From contig NZ_JAUSTK010000005.1 of the NCBI RefSeq assembly GCF_030812855.1, positions 1 to 64,000 on the forward strand: a stretch of DNA of 64,000 nucleotides, read 5' to 3'. Positions 9,352 to 16,957 of this stretch are shown here, in pieces; positions within the stretch are counted from its first letter, which is position 1, and each line of letters begins with the position of its first letter. The stretch comes from Paenibacillus wynnii. Lineage in GTDB: Bacteria > Bacillota > Bacilli > Paenibacillales > Paenibacillaceae. Made by a program: the position numbers and the translations under genes. The notes under the pieces are model-generated. The model worked only from the letters and a program-made list of their open reading frames with translations, was not told the origin of the DNA and ran no database searches.

Positions 9352-9386
9352 ACTCTTTGGGGCGGGGTTCCCCCGCCCCAAAGAGT
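9352..9386. repeat. Perfect 16-bp GC-rich hairpin
   Basis: ACTCTTTGGGGCGGGG, loop TTC, then the exact complement, directly after the transposase tail. There is no following T-run. It may be a transposase terminator or a structural element of the IS. Confidence 0.7.
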
Positions 9387-9430
9387 ATCCACACCTACTA
9401 ACAAACTCCCGGGAAAATTACTTCCTAATC

Positions 9431-9456
9431 TCTTACACAAACTTCTTGACGCTACC
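9431..9456 (+). repeat. 26-bp direct repeat, IS256-type terminal sequence (copy a)
   Basis: The sequence TCTTACACAAACTTCTTGAC followed by GCTACC is repeated exactly at 9739-9764. TTACACAAA...TTGAC..TACC is typical of IS256-family terminal inverted repeats, so this is likely the right end of the broken element. Confidence 0.6.
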
Positions 9457-9482
9457 GAAAACTCGGAGGTAGTCCGTGAAAT

Positions 9483-9667
9483 AGATGTATTTTACACACT
9501 TATTTCTAGCTTTTGGCGCTCGGATGTATGGATAGATGTACTTTGTGCAATTAAAAACACGAATATGCCGGTTAAACCCCGGAATACCAAAAAATAAGTG
9601 TATAAAGTGCAATTAAACACCCTAAAGTGTGTTAAGGGAGAAATATAAGTGTACGTTGTGCAACTAT
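9483..9667. repeat. Array of four short palindromic units (type A) spaced 51/62/51 bp
   Basis: Units of the form TGTA-N5-TGCA/TACA begin near 9483, 9534, 9596 and 9647 (for example AGATGTACTTTGTGCAATTA and AAGTGTATAAAGTGCAATTA). The units resemble each other and the spacers differ. The same spacing occurs in the type B array at 19762. No cas gene is near. I read it as a Paenibacillus-type intergenic repeat family. Confidence 0.55.
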
Positions 9668-9738
9668 GTAAATTGAAACCCATGTAGGTAGACGAATTGC
9701 CGTAATTGTCGCGGATAACTGGGGAGATACTTCTACTT

Positions 9739-9764
9739 TCTTACACAAACTTCTTGACGCTACC
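9739..9764 (+). repeat. 26-bp direct repeat, IS256-type terminal sequence (copy b)
   Basis: Exact second copy of 9431-9456, 308 bp downstream. It may mark the end of a second, almost wholly lost IS copy, or the boundary of a composite insertion. Confidence 0.6.
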
Positions 9765-9799
9765 CAATATAGATAACTTTGTTGAATTTATGGGGAAAC

Positions 9800-9929
9800 T
9801 TTCCCTCTAAACTTTATTTTTTCACAGGGACAGAGTCCTAGCAGCAAACTGGATCTAAAACAAACTTGTATTTATCGTTTACTAGAGAACAATCTACCAC
9901 ATTTCCAAGGAGTAAATCTTAAGTACAAT
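9800..9929 (+). repeat. Conserved right block of intergenic island, copy 1
   Basis: 9800-9892 is nearly identical to 19941-20032 (shared TTTCCCTCTAAACTTTATTT, CAGAGTCCT, CTAAAACAAACTTGTA, TTACTAGAGAACAA). 9905-9929 (CCAAGGAGTAAATCTT...) matches 20157-20181. It has no ORF. Confidence 0.75.
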
Positions 9930-9961
9930 CAATATAATATATTTTTTATATATAATTAGGG

Positions 9962-10000
9962 AAGACTGAATCGTGCTCTGGTAGACGGTTCAGTCTTTTT
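9962..10000 (+). terminator. Terminator-like hairpin after the repeat block
   Basis: AAGACTGAA (9962-9970) pairs with TTCAGTCTT (9989-9997), followed by TTT. No gene ends immediately before it, so the repeat block may itself be transcribed. Confidence 0.55.
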
Positions 10001-10064
10001 ATAATATAAAGTAATGAGTTCGCCTCACTCTTAAAATCAGAGTTTTATAATCGAACAGAGCGGA

Positions 10065-10116
10065 GGGTCGGAGGGATTCTGGAGAAACGGCAGCGATCGC
10101 TAGAACCCTCCGACCC
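10065..10116. repeat. GC-rich inverted repeat
   Basis: GGGTCGGAGGG (10065-10075) pairs exactly with CCCTCCGACCC (10106-10116), and the stem continues inward as ATTCT/AGAA. It is strikingly GC-rich within an AT-rich intergenic stretch and looks like a dispersed intergenic repeat. Confidence 0.6.
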
Positions 10117-10239
10117 GTAGCGGCTTGCTTCACAAATGATCATCGATTGATTTTAGTTTTGAACCATAAGCTTTAGCTTCTTAATTACGCACATTAGATT
10201 TATTAAGCTTCCCGGTGCTGTTATAATTACAGGGTTGAT

Positions 10240-10677
10240 ATGTATTCGGAGGTGGTTATCATCATCAGAAAATCCGTTTTATTTATTCTTATCCTCTGTA
10301 TCCTAGCATTAAGCGGATGTCAGAACGGTATTGAATATATTAATGCAAATAAGGTGTCAGAGATTTTATTAATTTATCATGCCCTTAATCCTGAGAAGCT
10401 AGAGGCCCCCTTTGAGACCAGAACTCTCACAGATAAGGCGTCTATCAAAATAGTTGCTGCAGCCATGAATAAGAGCAAGAAGATGAATGGCGAGCTTGAT
10501 TACGGTATTGAATTTAATATGAAGGTTATCTACAAGAATGGCAAAGCAGAGGATTATTATCTTACGTTAAGAAAAGACAAAGGGTATAGGGGATTACTTG
10601 TTTCTCCTGAACATAGTAGCCAAGGCTATTCCATTCCGGTGAAATACTCAGATAAGTTAAGGGAACTACTGTATTGA
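10240..10677 (+). CDS. Small lipoprotein of unknown function, start uncertain
   Basis: The protein has a short charged start, hydrophobic FILILCILALSGC with a lipobox (LSGC) and a polar mature part of ~115 residues, so it is probably a membrane-anchored lipoprotein. The ATG at 10240 lacks a clear ribosome site. The best one, GGAGGTGG at 10248-10255, lies eight bases before ATC codons at 10261/10264, which would begin a standard signal peptide (IRKSVLF). Either the ATG is used with weak initiation or a rare ATC start is used. The mature part (DYGIEFNMKVIYKNGKAEDYYLTLRKDKGY) resembles a small beta-rich domain. No family was recognised. Confidence 0.65.
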   Translation: MYSEVVIIIRKSVLFILILCILALSGCQNGIEYINANKVSEILLIYHALNPEKLEAPFETRTLTDKASIKIVAAAMNKSKKMNGELDYGIEFNMKVIYKNGKAEDYYLTLRKDKGYRGLLVSPEHSSQGYSIPVKYSDKLRELLY

Positions 10678-10735
10678 TTGGCTGTAACATCCGATACGAT
10701 ATTGAACTACATAGTAATGAGAGGGAAGTGAGTTT

Positions 10736-11491
10736 ATGATTTGCAATACACCCATAGATTTAGCAGGTCTTCAAGTCATAGGGAAAGTGGTAGGCTATAC
10801 GATTGACGAGATGAAGAAGAAAGCAGCGCCAGGTATGACTACTGCGGAGCTCGATCAGTTTGGGGCAAAGATATTGGAGCAATTCGGCGCAATATCCGCT
10901 CCCAAGAAAACGTACGATTTCCCGGGAAGCACCTGCATCAGTGTTAATGAAGAGGTAGCCCATGGAATTCCGGGATCAAGAGTCATTGCAGCTGGAGATC
11001 TGATTAATATTGATGTATCTGCTGAACTAAATGGATACTTTGGGGATGCAGGGGAGTCATTTCAGCTTCCGCCCTACGATGATAAGATTCTGCACCTGTG
11101 CCGTAATACCGAAGAAACTATGATGAGCGTAATTAACCATCTTAGAGCAGGGATGAAGGTCAACGAGATCGGCAGAGTGATGGAACGGGAAGCCCGTAAA
11201 AGAGGCTATAACATTGTGCGGAACCTGTGCAGCCATGGAATTGGCAAATCATTGCACGAGAAGCCGTTTGAAATCCTGCCCTATTATAATTCACGTGAAA
11301 CCACTGTATTGAAGGAGGGTCAAGTGATTACAATTGAACCTTTCTTATCTACCGGGGAAGATTATGTGCAGCAGCAGTCGGACGGATGGACACTCAGTGT
11401 ATCGGATAACAGCCGGGTAGCGCAGTTTGAGCATACAATTATCGTTACGAAGGGTGCGCCAGTTATTCTGACTAGTGTAACTGAGGATTGA
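10736..11491 (+). CDS. map: Type I methionine aminopeptidase
   Basis: 251 residues, the normal length of bacterial MetAP-I without zinc-finger extension. Metal ligands fall in IDVSAELNGYFGDAGESF (two Asp), CSHGIGKSLHEKP (His), ITIEPFLS (Glu) and QFEHTIIV (Glu). The enzyme removes the initiator Met from nascent proteins in the cytosol. ATG 10736 follows GAGAGGGAAGTGAG. It is not in the ribosomal-protein cluster where the main copy is usually found, and FGDAGESF departs from the common FADTG form. It may therefore be a second, accessory aminopeptidase. It is followed at 24 bp by a HEAT-like gene, probably co-transcribed. Confidence 0.93.
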   Translation: MICNTPIDLAGLQVIGKVVGYTIDEMKKKAAPGMTTAELDQFGAKILEQFGAISAPKKTYDFPGSTCISVNEEVAHGIPGSRVIAAGDLINIDVSAELNGYFGDAGESFQLPPYDDKILHLCRNTEETMMSVINHLRAGMKVNEIGRVMEREARKRGYNIVRNLCSHGIGKSLHEKPFEILPYYNSRETTVLKEGQVITIEPFLSTGEDYVQQQSDGWTLSVSDNSRVAQFEHTIIVTKGAPVILTSVTED

Positions 11492-11514
11492 AACTAATCT
11501 AGGGGGAACCAAGC

Positions 11515-12330
11515 ATGACTCCGCAAAAGAATGTGACAGTGCCGTTGGAACAATGGATAAACGACATCGCAGAGAGAGCTCAGCTTACTGATTATATGCT
11601 AAAAGAAAGCCATCTGCCTGGACCGAGGGCCAATCTGGAGTTGTCGGACAGTTTTACGAAATGCTGTGGCAAATTGGACCTAACAGATACAGCCTGGGAG
11701 CTGCTCCACTTTTGGGTAAACTCATCAGAGGAAGAGGTAGATACGAACGATCCTCGTGTGTTTCTGACTTTCTGTGCAGTTAGAGCCTCCGGCGCTTATT
11801 ATGGGTATGCGGAGGAGGAACGGCAGAGTGTTATTCGGGGAATTTTGAAATCGGCAATGAATGATTCCAGATGGCGAATGCGCGAGGCAGCTGCGATGGG
11901 AATGCAGAGTATCGGGGAATATGATTTTACTCTCCTGTGCCAACTGTGGGATCGCTGGGGACCGGGAGCGACTCAGCTCGAACAGCGAGCCTTTGTTGCA
12001 GCATTAGCCCATCCACCGTTACTTAAGGTTCAAGACAATGCCTTGTATTGCCTAAACTTGGCGACAGAAATGATGGATCGACTAGCCGCCAATGCCGGAG
12101 TGAAGGGTGATCCAGAGCATTTTCGCGTACTGTCCAAAGGGTTGGAGTATAGTCTAAGTGTATTTGTTGCGAGTGAACCGGTGGCGGGTTTTGCCATGCT
12201 GCGCAAATTTGCTCAGAGCAGGGATGCTCGAGTCATCAAGATTGTGAAGAGTAATCTCGGTAAAGCGCGGCTTAGTAAAAAGTATGGCCCTCAGGTTGCT
12301 GAGATCCTCAATGTAATGAGCTTGCTCTAA
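11515..12330 (+). CDS. HEAT-repeat-like helical protein
   Basis: 271 residues, nearly all predicted helix, with repeated amphipathic blocks such as SAMNDSRWRMREAAAMGMQSI and RALIKIVKSNLGKARL-like segments. This is the pattern of HEAT/armadillo repeats and related to DNA-alkylation-repair (AlkD-type) folds. The RWRMREAAA motif is characteristic. No catalytic residues can be asserted. It starts 23 bp after map behind AGGGGG and is probably in the same operon, with the Rrf2 regulator only 20 bp further on. Confidence 0.6.
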   Translation: MTPQKNVTVPLEQWINDIAERAQLTDYMLKESHLPGPRANLELSDSFTKCCGKLDLTDTAWELLHFWVNSSEEEVDTNDPRVFLTFCAVRASGAYYGYAEEERQSVIRGILKSAMNDSRWRMREAAAMGMQSIGEYDFTLLCQLWDRWGPGATQLEQRAFVAALAHPPLLKVQDNALYCLNLATEMMDRLAANAGVKGDPEHFRVLSKGLEYSLSVFVASEPVAGFAMLRKFAQSRDARVIKIVKSNLGKARLSKKYGPQVAEILNVMSLL

Positions 12331-12350
12331 GAAAATAAGGAGAGATTCCT

Positions 12351-12773
12351 ATGAACATCAGCACTCGGTTTGCGGTTGCTATCCATATCTTAACGCTTCT
12401 GGATCAAAATAAAGAAGGCAAAAGTACCTCCGAATGGATTGCCGGCAGTGTAAATACAAATCCCGTCGTGATCAGACGTATTACGGGCATGCTGAAGGAA
12501 GCAGGTCTGGTTAATGTTCGCCCTGGAGTGGCAGGAGCCAAGCTTGCGCGCAGTTCAGCCGAGATTACTCTTCTCCAGATTTATAAGGCAGTTCATGCCG
12601 TAGAAGAGGATTCCTTGTTCTCTGTTCATGAGCACCCCAATCCGTCATGTCCGGTGGGTAAGAATATTGCCGGAGCTATTCTACCTGTATTCTCACTGGC
12701 GCAGAAAGCCATGGAGCATGTTCTTCACGAGGTTACCCTTGAGCAGATCGTGAATGAAATTCCCTCAAGTTAA
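12351..12773 (+). CDS. Rrf2-family transcriptional regulator (YwnA type)
   Basis: 140 residues. The N-terminal winged helix reads NISTRFAVAIHILTLLDQN, then SEWIAGSVNTNPVVIRRITG and VRPGVAGAKLAR. The middle has ITLLQIYKAVHAVEED and a single Cys in NPSCPVGKNI. True Fe-S Rrf2 proteins (IscR/NsrR) have three Cys, so this is the cluster-less YwnA-like type sensing an electrophile or another signal. RBS AAGGAGAG. It overlaps by 4 bp, tail to tail, with the nitrate reductase gene on the other strand. Confidence 0.85.
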   Translation: MNISTRFAVAIHILTLLDQNKEGKSTSEWIAGSVNTNPVVIRRITGMLKEAGLVNVRPGVAGAKLARSSAEITLLQIYKAVHAVEEDSLFSVHEHPNPSCPVGKNIAGAILPVFSLAQKAMEHVLHEVTLEQIVNEIPSS

Positions 12774-15700
12774 TAGACATCCCGTGAATATCTCTTCGAT
12801 TGAGACATCTCTCTTACGTATCCTTCCGCCTCATCCGCGTTCATTCCACCATGCACTTGAATGACTTTTTTAAGTGCGGTATCGACCTCTTTGGCCATTC
12901 TATTGGCATCTCCACATACATAGAAGTGGGCACCTTCTGCGAGCCATGACCACAGTTCCGCTCCATGCTCAAGCATGCGGTGCTGAACATAGATTTTCTC
13001 GTCCTGATCCCGTGAAAAGGCGGTGTCCAGGCGATGAAGATAGCCGTCCTTCTGTATGGCGTCTAACTCCTCCTTGAAGTAGAAATCGCTATCCTCCCGC
13101 TGCTCTCCGAATATTAACCAGTTCCGGCCCTTGGCGCTTATGGCTTGGCGTTCTTGCAAGAAACCTCGGAAAGGCCCGACACCGGTACCCGGCCCGACCA
13201 TAATCATCGGTACATCCGGATTTGCCGGTGGGCGGAAATGGGCGGATCTCTGAATAAAGATAGGAATTTCGGTATGATGCATCGCTTGATCTGCAAGGAA
13301 CGTGGAGCATACACCCTTGCGTATTTTACCGTTATATTCATAGCGTACAGTCGACACGGTTACGTGAACCTCATCTGGATTCGCGTTGGGACTCGATGAA
13401 ATAGAATACAGTCGGGGCTGCATAGGCTTGAGCATTGTTATGAAGTCCTGTGCACTGGCCGATACAGGGAACTCTTGAAGTAAATCAATTAATTGCCGTC
13501 CCCATAGCCATTTCTGCAACTGGTTTTTATTTTCTTTCTTGAGAAGATCACCTAATAAACTGCTGTTTGTATGCTCTTGAATGAACTGGAGCATCGCTGG
13601 TGTTATACGGGTAATGTCCAAATGCCGGAGCATCGCCTCATATAAAGGCGTTTCTCCATGCTCTTTTAGCGTAACCGTAACGGAAGGCTGTAATTGAGTG
13701 GCAGTTAAAAGCTCATCAATGAGCTCCGGGCAGTTGGACGGCCAGACCCCCAGTGCATCACCGGCTTCAAATTGTAAATCGGTGTCCTTGAGATTAAATA
13801 CATAATGGCGTGTTTCTTTCTCCGAATTGTCTCTGCTAAGAAGTCGGTTGGTCAGAATTTGTGTGTGGAGCGGATGATCACGGTCATAACCGTTTTTTTT
13901 TGAGATTTCAGCTTCTTCTGTGGACTTTATAGGATCGAGTGCTTTCACCGCCACCGGTTGGCTTGCGGACTCGTCTAATGCCGTTTCAATAGCCATAATC
14001 CACGATTCCACCTGCTCCTCGAAATCCGTATCGCAATCGACACAATCATAGAACCGCTGTGCACCAAGCTGTTCCAGACGTGTATCCAGATTTCGCCCAA
14101 ACCCGCAAAATTGATCAAAGTTGGAATCGCCGAAGGCGAGTACTGCATAATGCAGATTCGACAAACCGGGGGCATGATCTGTATTTAAAGAGCGCCAAAA
14201 GTATTCACCGTTATCTGGAGGATCCCCAGCGCCAAATGTGCTCGTCACGAATAGAACAAAGCGTTCTTGAGAAAGGTCAGTTAGTGGATACTCATTCATA
14301 TTTACAAGTCGGGTATCATGCCCTGCGGACCGCAGCTTATGGGCACAGTCTTGGGCTGCATCTTCCGCATTGCCGGTTTGTGAGGCCCAAACAATGGTGA
14401 CCGGTGTTTTTGCTGTTTTCTTAATTTGCGTAGACACAGTGGTTATTTCCGATGCAACAGGTTCAGGAAGATAAGTGCGGGAAAATAATCCTGCTAACAA
14501 GCCATCCAGCCAAATTCGCTTGGCGGGTTCAAGGGGGGCGGTAGGAGGCAGGACCGGAATGCCGGGTGATTGCAGCGATTCCTTGGTGCGCAGACTGGTT
14601 ATGAGTCCGGAAACGTATATTTTTTCATGATCATTCAAAGTCAGTGGGGGATAGGATTCAATTCCAAGTATGCTGGCGAGCGTATCCATTTGCGCCATGT
14701 GCACGACCTCCTTTTGTTTGATAGCAGCTTCAACAGCGGGAATAGGGACTGCAACTTTATTAACTTCAGCTCTGACAATAGAGACGGAGCAGAATTTGAA
14801 TTCGGGCTGAAAGGATATCGGATCGATCGCATCGCTCGTAACGTCATTTATGGCCAGATGGTTACCAAATACATCATTCCAATGGAAAGGTGCAAAGCAA
14901 TTTCCGGGGCGTACTCGGTCGGTAACAACCGCCGGCAGGATCGCCAGACCTCGCCGAGATCTAATTTCCACAGGATCCTGGTTCAGTATGCCAAGCGCTG
15001 CTGCATCTTCGGCATGGATCTCGATGAAAGGGCCCGGGTTCAACTTATTAAGCTTTGGAATCTTTCCTGTTTTGGTCATCGTGTGCCATTGATGCTGTAA
15101 ACGACCTGTGTTCAGCACCAAAGGATATTCGTTGTCCGGCATTTCATGAGGAGGTAAATAGGGGCGTGCCCAGAACATTCCCTTTCCACTTTCTGTGGGG
15201 AAAACGATTCGCGGACTGCTGCCATCTACATCTACTCTAAGGGTTTGGCTGAATCCATTATTCAAATAACGGATCGGATTTTGATTAGGACTGCCCGGAG
15301 CACAAGGCCATTGAATAGGCGCTTCACGTAATCGTTCGTAGGAAGCTCCCCGGATGTCATAGCCGCTCTTAGGATTCCAAGCCTGCTGAATTTCCAGATA
15401 GACTTCGGCCGAGGAGGCGTAGGAAAATCCAGAGGAGAAGCCCATTTCGCAGGCAACACGAGCGATAATCTGCCAGTCAGGCAAGGTTTCTCCAGGTGGC
15501 TCGACTGCTTTCTGCGCTAAGGTTAGATTGCGTTCGGAGTTAATCATAACCCCTTCACTTTCAGACCATAATGCTCCGGGCAGCATAATATCGGCATACG
15601 AATTTGTTTCTGTTTCGAAGAATGCATCCTGCGTTATGACCAGTTCAGCTTTCTGTAAACCTGCGATGACGTTTTTACGATTGGGTACGGTGGCAACCGG

Positions 15701-16912
15701 GTTTGTGCAAATAATCCAGCAGGCTTTGATATCTCCGGCTTGCATACTTTCGAACATGGAAATAGTGCCGGACCCCACTTCAGTCCTGAGAGTACCTTGA
15801 GGTACACTCCATAGATCTTCTATAAATCTACGATCGGCTTCAACCAATACGGAACGTTGTCCGGGTAAGCCGGGCCCCATATAGCCCATCTCTCTGCCCC
15901 CCATGGCATTGGGTTGACCTGTGAGTGAGAAGGGGCCGCTTCCTGGGCGGCATATTTTCCCTGTAGCCAGATGTAGGTTGCAGATGGCATTGGTATGCCA
16001 AGTGCCGTGAGTGCTTTGGTTCAGCCCCATGGTCCAGCAAGACATCCACTCTGGAGACTCGCCGATCCATAGTGCTGCCTGACGAATATCGGCCTCAGCA
16101 AGGCCGGTGATTTCAGCCACCTTATCTGGAGTGTAATCCTCCAGCAAGGCAGCCATGTTCTCCCAACCTGAAGTGAATTGGGCAATAAAATCCGGGTCCG
16201 TATGACCGTTCTTAACTAATAAATGCAAGATGCCATTCAGCAGGGCTAGATCTGTACCTGGCTTGATCTGCAAATAGAGTGAGGCCTTATCTGCGGTAGT
16301 ATTACGGCGCGGGTCCACGACGATCATCTTGGCACCGGCTTTAAGCCGATCCATAACCCGAAGGAACAGGATTGGATGACAGTCAGCCATATTTGCCCCG
16401 ATAACAAAAAACAAATTCGTCTTTTCAATATCCTGATAGGAACCCGGAGGGCCATCAGATCCAAGAGAAAGCTTGTATCCGGTGCCCGCACTTGCCATGC
16501 ATAACCTTGAATTGGATTCGATGTTGTTCGTACGAACGTAGCCCTTGGCCAGCTTGTTGATCAGATATTGTGCTTCGAGAGACATTTGACCGGATACATA
16601 AAAAGACAGTGCATCCGGGCCGTGCTTATCTAGAATGGCCCGTAGTCTTTGGGCAGTTTCGGAGATGGTTTCATCAATCCCGACTTTTATCGGCTTCTGC
16701 CCGCGAGCGTTGCGTCTGTACGCGTATTCCATTCGCCCTGATTCCGTGATGGCTTCAGCGCAGCTGCTCCCTTTGGTGCACAGTCTTCCGAAATTGGCAG
16801 GATGCTCTTTATCCCCGGTGACTTTAACTACGCGATTATCGGACACCTCGAGCACAATCCCGCAGCCAACACCACAATAGGGACAGACACTTTTTACTTT
16901 TTTTGTTGTCAT
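12770..16912 (-). CDS. Fused assimilatory nitrate reductase / CPR-type flavoprotein
   Basis: 1380 residues. Residues ~10-60 carry CPYCGVGC...RLCTKGSSCAE, the N-terminal [4Fe-4S] site. Residues ~60-700 are a molybdopterin oxidoreductase with a bis-MGD domain (DPRRNTTADKA, WHTNAICNLHLATGKICRPG) and C-terminal molybdopterin-binding region (NTGRLQHQWHTMTKTG). After a linker, ~845-980 is a flavodoxin domain (IVWASQTGNAEDAA), and ~1010-1380 is FAD/NAD(P)-binding as in CysJ and P450 reductase (PRLYSISSSPN, VGPGTGVGPFRGF, YVCGDANRMAKEV). The fusion lets one polypeptide take electrons from NAD(P)H to nitrate. ATG 16912 follows AAGGCGGTG. The transporter gene lies 45 bp upstream, so the two form an operon. 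Whether the substrate is nitrate rather than another oxyanion rests on that context. Confidence 0.92.
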   Translation of the reverse strand: MTTKKVKSVCPYCGVGCGIVLEVSDNRVVKVTGDKEHPANFGRLCTKGSSCAEAITESGRMEYAYRRNARGQKPIKVGIDETISETAQRLRAILDKHGPDALSFYVSGQMSLEAQYLINKLAKGYVRTNNIESNSRLCMASAGTGYKLSLGSDGPPGSYQDIEKTNLFFVIGANMADCHPILFLRVMDRLKAGAKMIVVDPRRNTTADKASLYLQIKPGTDLALLNGILHLLVKNGHTDPDFIAQFTSGWENMAALLEDYTPDKVAEITGLAEADIRQAALWIGESPEWMSCWTMGLNQSTHGTWHTNAICNLHLATGKICRPGSGPFSLTGQPNAMGGREMGYMGPGLPGQRSVLVEADRRFIEDLWSVPQGTLRTEVGSGTISMFESMQAGDIKACWIICTNPVATVPNRKNVIAGLQKAELVITQDAFFETETNSYADIMLPGALWSESEGVMINSERNLTLAQKAVEPPGETLPDWQIIARVACEMGFSSGFSYASSAEVYLEIQQAWNPKSGYDIRGASYERLREAPIQWPCAPGSPNQNPIRYLNNGFSQTLRVDVDGSSPRIVFPTESGKGMFWARPYLPPHEMPDNEYPLVLNTGRLQHQWHTMTKTGKIPKLNKLNPGPFIEIHAEDAAALGILNQDPVEIRSRRGLAILPAVVTDRVRPGNCFAPFHWNDVFGNHLAINDVTSDAIDPISFQPEFKFCSVSIVRAEVNKVAVPIPAVEAAIKQKEVVHMAQMDTLASILGIESYPPLTLNDHEKIYVSGLITSLRTKESLQSPGIPVLPPTAPLEPAKRIWLDGLLAGLFSRTYLPEPVASEITTVSTQIKKTAKTPVTIVWASQTGNAEDAAQDCAHKLRSAGHDTRLVNMNEYPLTDLSQERFVLFVTSTFGAGDPPDNGEYFWRSLNTDHAPGLSNLHYAVLAFGDSNFDQFCGFGRNLDTRLEQLGAQRFYDCVDCDTDFEEQVESWIMAIETALDESASQPVAVKALDPIKSTEEAEISKKNGYDRDHPLHTQILTNRLLSRDNSEKETRHYVFNLKDTDLQFEAGDALGVWPSNCPELIDELLTATQLQPSVTVTLKEHGETPLYEAMLRHLDITRITPAMLQFIQEHTNSSLLGDLLKKENKNQLQKWLWGRQLIDLLQEFPVSASAQDFITMLKPMQPRLYSISSSPNANPDEVHVTVSTVRYEYNGKIRKGVCSTFLADQAMHHTEIPIFIQRSAHFRPPANPDVPMIMVGPGTGVGPFRGFLQERQAISAKGRNWLIFGEQREDSDFYFKEELDAIQKDGYLHRLDTAFSRDQDEKIYVQHRMLEHGAELWSWLAEGAHFYVCGDANRMAKEVDTALKKVIQVHGGMNADEAEGYVREMSQSKRYSRDVY

Positions 16913-16957
16913 GTGGATGCACCGCCTTGGTAGTGCTCAAGCACCGATTAAGTATTT

